Shown here piece after piece: positions 4,672 to 8,206 of a stretch of 8,206 nucleotides of DNA. Under the pieces are notes generated by a model. That model worked only from the letters and a program-made list of their open reading frames with translations. It made no database searches and was not told the DNA's origin. Source of the DNA: Alphaproteobacteria bacterium (lineage in GTDB: Bacteria > Pseudomonadota > Alphaproteobacteria > Rs-D84); the NCBI GenBank assembly GCA_017964865.1, contig JAGCRE010000049.1:1-8206 (forward strand), written 5' to 3'. The position numbers were made by a program, and so were the translations under genes. Within the stretch, counting starts at the first letter, position 1; the number at the start of each line of letters is the position of its first letter.

Positions 4672-6270
4672 ATGAAAAAATTACTTATGTTGATGGTTTG
4701 TTGTTTTATGGCGATGCCAGCATTTGCGGCAGATAATTGCCCAGCAAAGGGAAATTTAGAGCTTCAGGGTCTGCAAAACGGTAAAGACGACGAATTTATT
4801 TACACGAATCAGTCTGTTTATGACGAAGTATTGGACTGTTACAGCCAGTATGGTGCTGGTGGTAGCAAGAAAGTATGCAACCTGACAAGGGGGAATGTTT
4901 ATGAATGTGATAATCAGCAAGGTTGCTCTGATAGTGTATACCTTTTTGGTGAAGGTGGATGGGTTCATGGTCGCAATGGAAATGATCTTGGAAATAAAAT
5001 ATTGCAGTGCATGTCCAAAGGAACCCAGGACCATTGGTCTGTGAATGATTGGAAAGAATGCCCGAAACAATATGATGTTTTACCAGATAAAGTTCCAGGT
5101 ATGTATTGGACAGAGATTAAGTTCAAAAACAACAGCAATATGAAATGTTATAGATCAAGTACCCAGGGTTATTGTTGCCTTGATGAAGAATATGCGAATT
5201 GTTTAACGGCAGAACATGCAATTTGGTCTGTAGCAAAACAAGAATGTTTATGTGGTGGCACAGAAGCAGGTGCACAAACAACGGGTTTATGGCGTTGGGA
5301 TGGACAAAAATGCGTCGAATATAATGAAGGTTCTGACCCAATTAAACCACAACCGGGCCCAGAACCAGCGGAATGTACAGATGGAAACTTGCTTTACAAT
5401 GGTGAAAGATGTGCCAAAGAAACAGATCTTGCACATCCGGAAAATGTTCTTTGGTGTGTGAAGTATTGTGAAGGTGGCAAATGGGGTGAATGGTTAATAC
5501 ACCAATGTAAAGACGGCTATAATCTGGTTGATAACAAATGTGTAAAGAAAAGTGGACCAGTTAACCCAGAACCAATAGTTTGCACCGATAAAAATGGTAT
5601 TAAAGTCGCAAGTGGTAAAAGAGGGGAAATAAAATGCGGTGCATCAGATGTCGGTGCGGTTAAATGCAGTGGGTTGTGTGCTGGCGGTCTGTGGAATGAC
5701 AGAAGAATAGAAGAATGCGATACAAACGCATATAAGCAAAAACCAGAAAACGGCAAATGTGTTAAGAAAGCCGATGATAATGGTGGCAACGGTGGTGGCG
5801 ATGAAGTATGGAAATGTCCACCAAAAGACGGATATGGTGATGGATACGAAACATGCTCGGTAGCCAACATATTGATTGTTGAATTGCGTCGTATGTGTGC
5901 AGATAACAGATTAGATCGAAAAGCATACAATGATTATATCAATCATATTGACGTCGAAATTGCAAAATGCAAAACACAACAGGATGCGTCTGATTTGAAA
6001 AAACGTATTGGTGATTTGGCATCGCGTATTTCGATTGACGATTGGCGGAAATCACTGACAGTGTGGAAAACCACAGAGGGCGATTTCAACAAGGCACGTC
6101 TGGCATCTGATTCTATCGCGGGTGTGGTGCTGGGGACCGCCGGTGGTTTGATAACAAGTAAGGTTGTTAAAAAGAGCCAAGTGAAATCAGGATTCGAAGA
6201 TGTTCAATGCACAATCGGTGGACAGAAAGTTTCCGATTGGGGTGATGAATTCACTGTTGGAATACAATAA
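4672..6270 (+). CDS. Exported cysteine-rich multi-module protein, function unknown
   Basis: I cannot name a family. The 532-residue product starts with a clear signal peptide (MKKLLMLMVCCFMAM, cleavage near PAFA/AD at 19-20) and has 31 cysteines after it, which implies an oxidising compartment and disulfide bonds. Parts in order: an N-terminal Cys/Trp-rich region (about 21-215); a proline-rich spacer (PIKPQPGPEP, 223-232); two tandem six-cysteine modules (235-290 and 304-363) separated by GPVNPEP; a glycine/asparagine linker (369-377); a charged helical region with few cysteines (about 396-475); a glycine-rich hydrophobic segment (about 481-496, IAGVVLGTAGGLITS); and a short tail with Cys513 ending DEFTVGIQ. 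The likely location is periplasm or cell surface. GGGGGGA (4660-4666) just before the ATG is a strong ribosome-binding site. It is transcribed alone, from a promoter resembling that of the gene at 849. Confidence 0.88.
   Translation: MKKLLMLMVCCFMAMPAFAADNCPAKGNLELQGLQNGKDDEFIYTNQSVYDEVLDCYSQYGAGGSKKVCNLTRGNVYECDNQQGCSDSVYLFGEGGWVHGRNGNDLGNKILQCMSKGTQDHWSVNDWKECPKQYDVLPDKVPGMYWTEIKFKNNSNMKCYRSSTQGYCCLDEEYANCLTAEHAIWSVAKQECLCGGTEAGAQTTGLWRWDGQKCVEYNEGSDPIKPQPGPEPAECTDGNLLYNGERCAKETDLAHPENVLWCVKYCEGGKWGEWLIHQCKDGYNLVDNKCVKKSGPVNPEPIVCTDKNGIKVASGKRGEIKCGASDVGAVKCSGLCAGGLWNDRRIEECDTNAYKQKPENGKCVKKADDNGGNGGGDEVWKCPPKDGYGDGYETCSVANILIVELRRMCADNRLDRKAYNDYINHIDVEIAKCKTQQDASDLKKRIGDLASRISIDDWRKSLTVWKTTEGDFNKARLASDSIAGVVLGTAGGLITSKVVKKSQVKSGFEDVQCTIGGQKVSDWGDEFTVGIQ
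5374..5760 (+). repeat. Two tandem six-cysteine protein modules
   Basis: Residues 235-290 and 304-363 of the 532-residue protein share one plan: CTD opening, a second cysteine, then C-x3-C-x-G-G-x-W, a cysteine exactly 13 residues after the C before GG, and an ending CVKK. Cysteine steps are 12, 15, 4, 13, 11 in the first and 18, 10, 4, 13, 14 in the second. The DNA copies have diverged, so the duplication is old. A looser relative, CLCGG...LWRWDGQKCV, occurs at 192-215. Confidence 0.75.
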
Positions 6271-6299
6271 AAAAAAACGCCCGTCCGGGCGTTTTTTTT
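6271..6299. terminator. Bidirectional terminator between the convergent genes
   Basis: CGCCCG (6278-6283) pairs with CGGGCG (6286-6291); the tight loop is effectively GTCC. A's precede and T's follow (6271-6277, 6292-6299), so the hairpin has a U-tract in both directions. It starts right after the TAA of the 532-residue gene and lies 12 nt beyond the parE stop. Confidence 0.93.
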
Positions 6300-6310
6300 A
6301 TTAGATAATT

Positions 6311-8206
6311 CTACACAAACAAATCTTTTACAAACTGGGCGTGTTCGGTGATGAACTTGAACCGAAACTCTGGCTTTTTACCCATTAATTCAGAAACAAT
6401 AGTTTTTGTTTTCTCGGTATCTTCGATTCCATCGTCTGTCTTGGGTGGTAAATCAACGCGGATTAAGCGACGTGTTTTTGGCGACATGGTCGTTTCCTTT
6501 AACTGATTCGGCATCATTTCCCCAAGCCCTTTAAACCGCGATATCTCAACCCGCTTGTTTTTATATTTTCCGTTCTTTAGTTCTTCTAATTCTTCATCAC
6601 TGTCCACATAAATCGATTCGGTGCCACAGGTCAATTTATAAAGTGGTGGGCATGACAAATACAAATGGCCACCGTAAATAAGTTGTGGCATATATTGATA
6701 GAAAAATGCCATCAATAGTGACGCAATATGTGAACCGTCAACATCGGCATCGGTCATAACAATAATTTTTTCATAACGCAGTTTGCTTTCGTCCCAATCT
6801 TTTGATGTGCCAGCACCAATAATATCAATCAATTCATTTAATTCTTTGTTCGCGTTAAAACGTTCGTCTGAATTCGACATAACGTTTAAAACCTTGCCCC
6901 GCAATGGCATAATCGCCTGGGTCGCACGTTCGCGTGCCTGTTTTGCAGTGCCACCCGCAGATTCGCCTTCGACAATAAACAATTCGGTTCCGTCAACACC
7001 ATGTTTTGAACAGTCTGCCAATTTCGCGGGCATTCGTGCCCGCTTAGTCGGTGTTTTACGGGCGATTTCTTTGACCTGTTTTGTTTTAATGCGGGCGTTT
7101 GCCAGGTTGATTACAAAGTCCAGAATCGCATTTGCGGTTTTCGGGTCTGATGCCAAAAACATTTCCCATGGATCACGCAGGGCGTTTTCGGTATATCGGG
7201 CGATTTCTGGGTTCGAAAGTTTTTCTTTGGTTTGGCCCAAAAATTGTGGTGTTTTATAAAATACGGAAACAATTGCCGCCACAGAATCAAATACGTCTTC
7301 ACCGATTATGTTTGCAGCCGCTTTGTTATTAACCTTTTCCCCGTATGCTTTTATCCCCTTAGTTATCGCGGCCTTAAAACCACTTTCGTGTGTGCCACCG
7401 TCAATGGTCGCAATCGTGTTGCAATATGATGCAAAGAAACCATCGTCAGATGCCGCACCGTTTTCATCGGTCAAAATTGTTAATGCCCATTCAACGCGAC
7501 CCGAATCGTCTGGAAAGTCAACCGTCCCAGAAAACAGGCGGGGCAAAATCTTGGGCGACGAATCGGTTTTTTCGGCCAAGAAATCAGCCACACCGTTCGC
7601 ATAGTAAAACGTTGTGTTGGCGGGGATACCCATATCTTCGGTTAATAATGCCGGGTTGCAACGCCAATCGATTTTTACGCCACGCGACAAGAAAGCCTTG
7701 GCCCGGGCCATACGGTAAATCTTAATTGGCTTGAATACCGCGTTTGCACCGAAAATTTCATCATCAAGCGTAAATCTTATTTTTGTTCCATGCGATTTAG
7801 TGGCATCGCCGCGGGTTATCGGACTGGTTGTTTTGCCCCGGGAAAAAGTCTGGTGCCATTCGTATCCGTCGCGGGAAATGGTAACAATCATTTCAGATGA
7901 TAACGCATTTACAACCGCGGAACCAACACCGTGCAGACCACCACTGGTTTTATAAACATTATTATTAAATTTTCCCCCCGAATGCAGGGTGGTTAAAATA
8001 ACCTCTAATGCCGACTTGCCCGGATATTTTGGGTGTTCATCAACCGGAATACCACGACCGTCGTCGGTGATTTCAATCGTTTTTGCATCAATCAAGTCAA
8101 CAGAGATTTTTTTTGCAAATCCAGCGACTGCTTCGTCAATCGAATTGTCCAGAATTTCAACGGGCAAATGGTGCCACGCCTTTTCGTCTGTGCCACCAAT
8201 ATACAT
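6311..8206 (-). CDS. parE: DNA topoisomerase IV subunit B, N-terminus cut by window edge
   Basis: ParE is the ATPase subunit of topoisomerase IV, which with ParC unlinks daughter chromosomes. The 631 visible residues begin at MYIGGTDEKAWHHL; that Met is the internal one of the family's RPGMYIGGTDE motif, so roughly 25-35 residues and the true start lie beyond 8206. Visible in order: the GHKL ATPase domain with catalytic E17 and Asn21 in VEILDNSIDEAVAG, DDGRGIPV (48-55) and the lid GGLHGVGS (89-96); the transducer with GGTHESGF (270-277) and the ATP-contacting QTKEKL (325-330); TOPRIM with VEGESAGG (412-419) and DADVDGS (486-492); and the C-terminal RFKGLGEMMP (557-566). The compact TOPRIM, without the insert of proteobacterial GyrB, and the GGTDE opening favour ParE over GyrB. 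It ends with TAG at 6311-6313 and converges on the exported-protein gene. Confidence 0.93.
   Translation of the reverse strand: MYIGGTDEKAWHHLPVEILDNSIDEAVAGFAKKISVDLIDAKTIEITDDGRGIPVDEHPKYPGKSALEVILTTLHSGGKFNNNVYKTSGGLHGVGSAVVNALSSEMIVTISRDGYEWHQTFSRGKTTSPITRGDATKSHGTKIRFTLDDEIFGANAVFKPIKIYRMARAKAFLSRGVKIDWRCNPALLTEDMGIPANTTFYYANGVADFLAEKTDSSPKILPRLFSGTVDFPDDSGRVEWALTILTDENGAASDDGFFASYCNTIATIDGGTHESGFKAAITKGIKAYGEKVNNKAAANIIGEDVFDSVAAIVSVFYKTPQFLGQTKEKLSNPEIARYTENALRDPWEMFLASDPKTANAILDFVINLANARIKTKQVKEIARKTPTKRARMPAKLADCSKHGVDGTELFIVEGESAGGTAKQARERATQAIMPLRGKVLNVMSNSDERFNANKELNELIDIIGAGTSKDWDESKLRYEKIIVMTDADVDGSHIASLLMAFFYQYMPQLIYGGHLYLSCPPLYKLTCGTESIYVDSDEELEELKNGKYKNKRVEISRFKGLGEMMPNQLKETTMSPKTRRLIRVDLPPKTDDGIEDTEKTKTIVSELMGKKPEFRFKFITEHAQFVKDLFV

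Noticed and set aside
6311..8206. Gyrase subunit B instead of topoisomerase IV subunit B
   Set aside because: The YIGGTDE opening, the compact TOPRIM region and the overall length match alphaproteobacterial ParE better than GyrB.

Overview
The window reads as a stretch of a bacterial chromosome, moderately AT-rich and using the standard code (dprA stops at TGA, Trp is TGG). The most likely host is an alphaproteobacterium. The topoisomerase gene looks like alphaproteobacterial ParE, plsY and dprA are usual neighbours in that class, and rpsT and dnaA, which are often adjacent there, both occur within about 3.2 kb. Short intergenic gaps and two signal-peptide proteins of no family I can name suggest an uncultured, host-associated lineage, but that is inference.

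Layout, left to right. The first 30 codons of rpsT (ribosomal protein S20, GTG start) run leftward off the window edge. It is divergent from plsY (glycerol-3-phosphate acyltransferase). A hairpin terminator follows, then an exported 303-residue protein with eight PD(D/V/E)K repeats and its own extended -10 promoter. A second terminator with the same stem comes next, then dprA, whose promoter places the transcript start on the A of the ATG (apparently leaderless). A 382-base gene-poor stretch holds a probable promoter and a 19-bp inverted repeat, and leads into a divergent dnaA-family gene of 424 residues. After a terminator there is an exported 532-residue protein with 31 cysteines after the signal peptide. 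It is convergent with parE (topoisomerase IV subunit B), which enters from the right edge; the two share a bidirectional terminator.

The conserved genes cover translation (rpsT), phospholipid synthesis (plsY), uptake and recombination of DNA (dprA), replication initiation (dnaA) and decatenation (parE). The two exported-protein genes sit between them as separate transcription units and share a nearly identical promoter block, so they are probably co-regulated. The points most worth a second look are the DnaA-family protein with both ATP-sensing arginines apparently replaced, the matched promoters, the exported gene bracketed by twin terminators, the leaderless dprA, and the structured dnaA leader.
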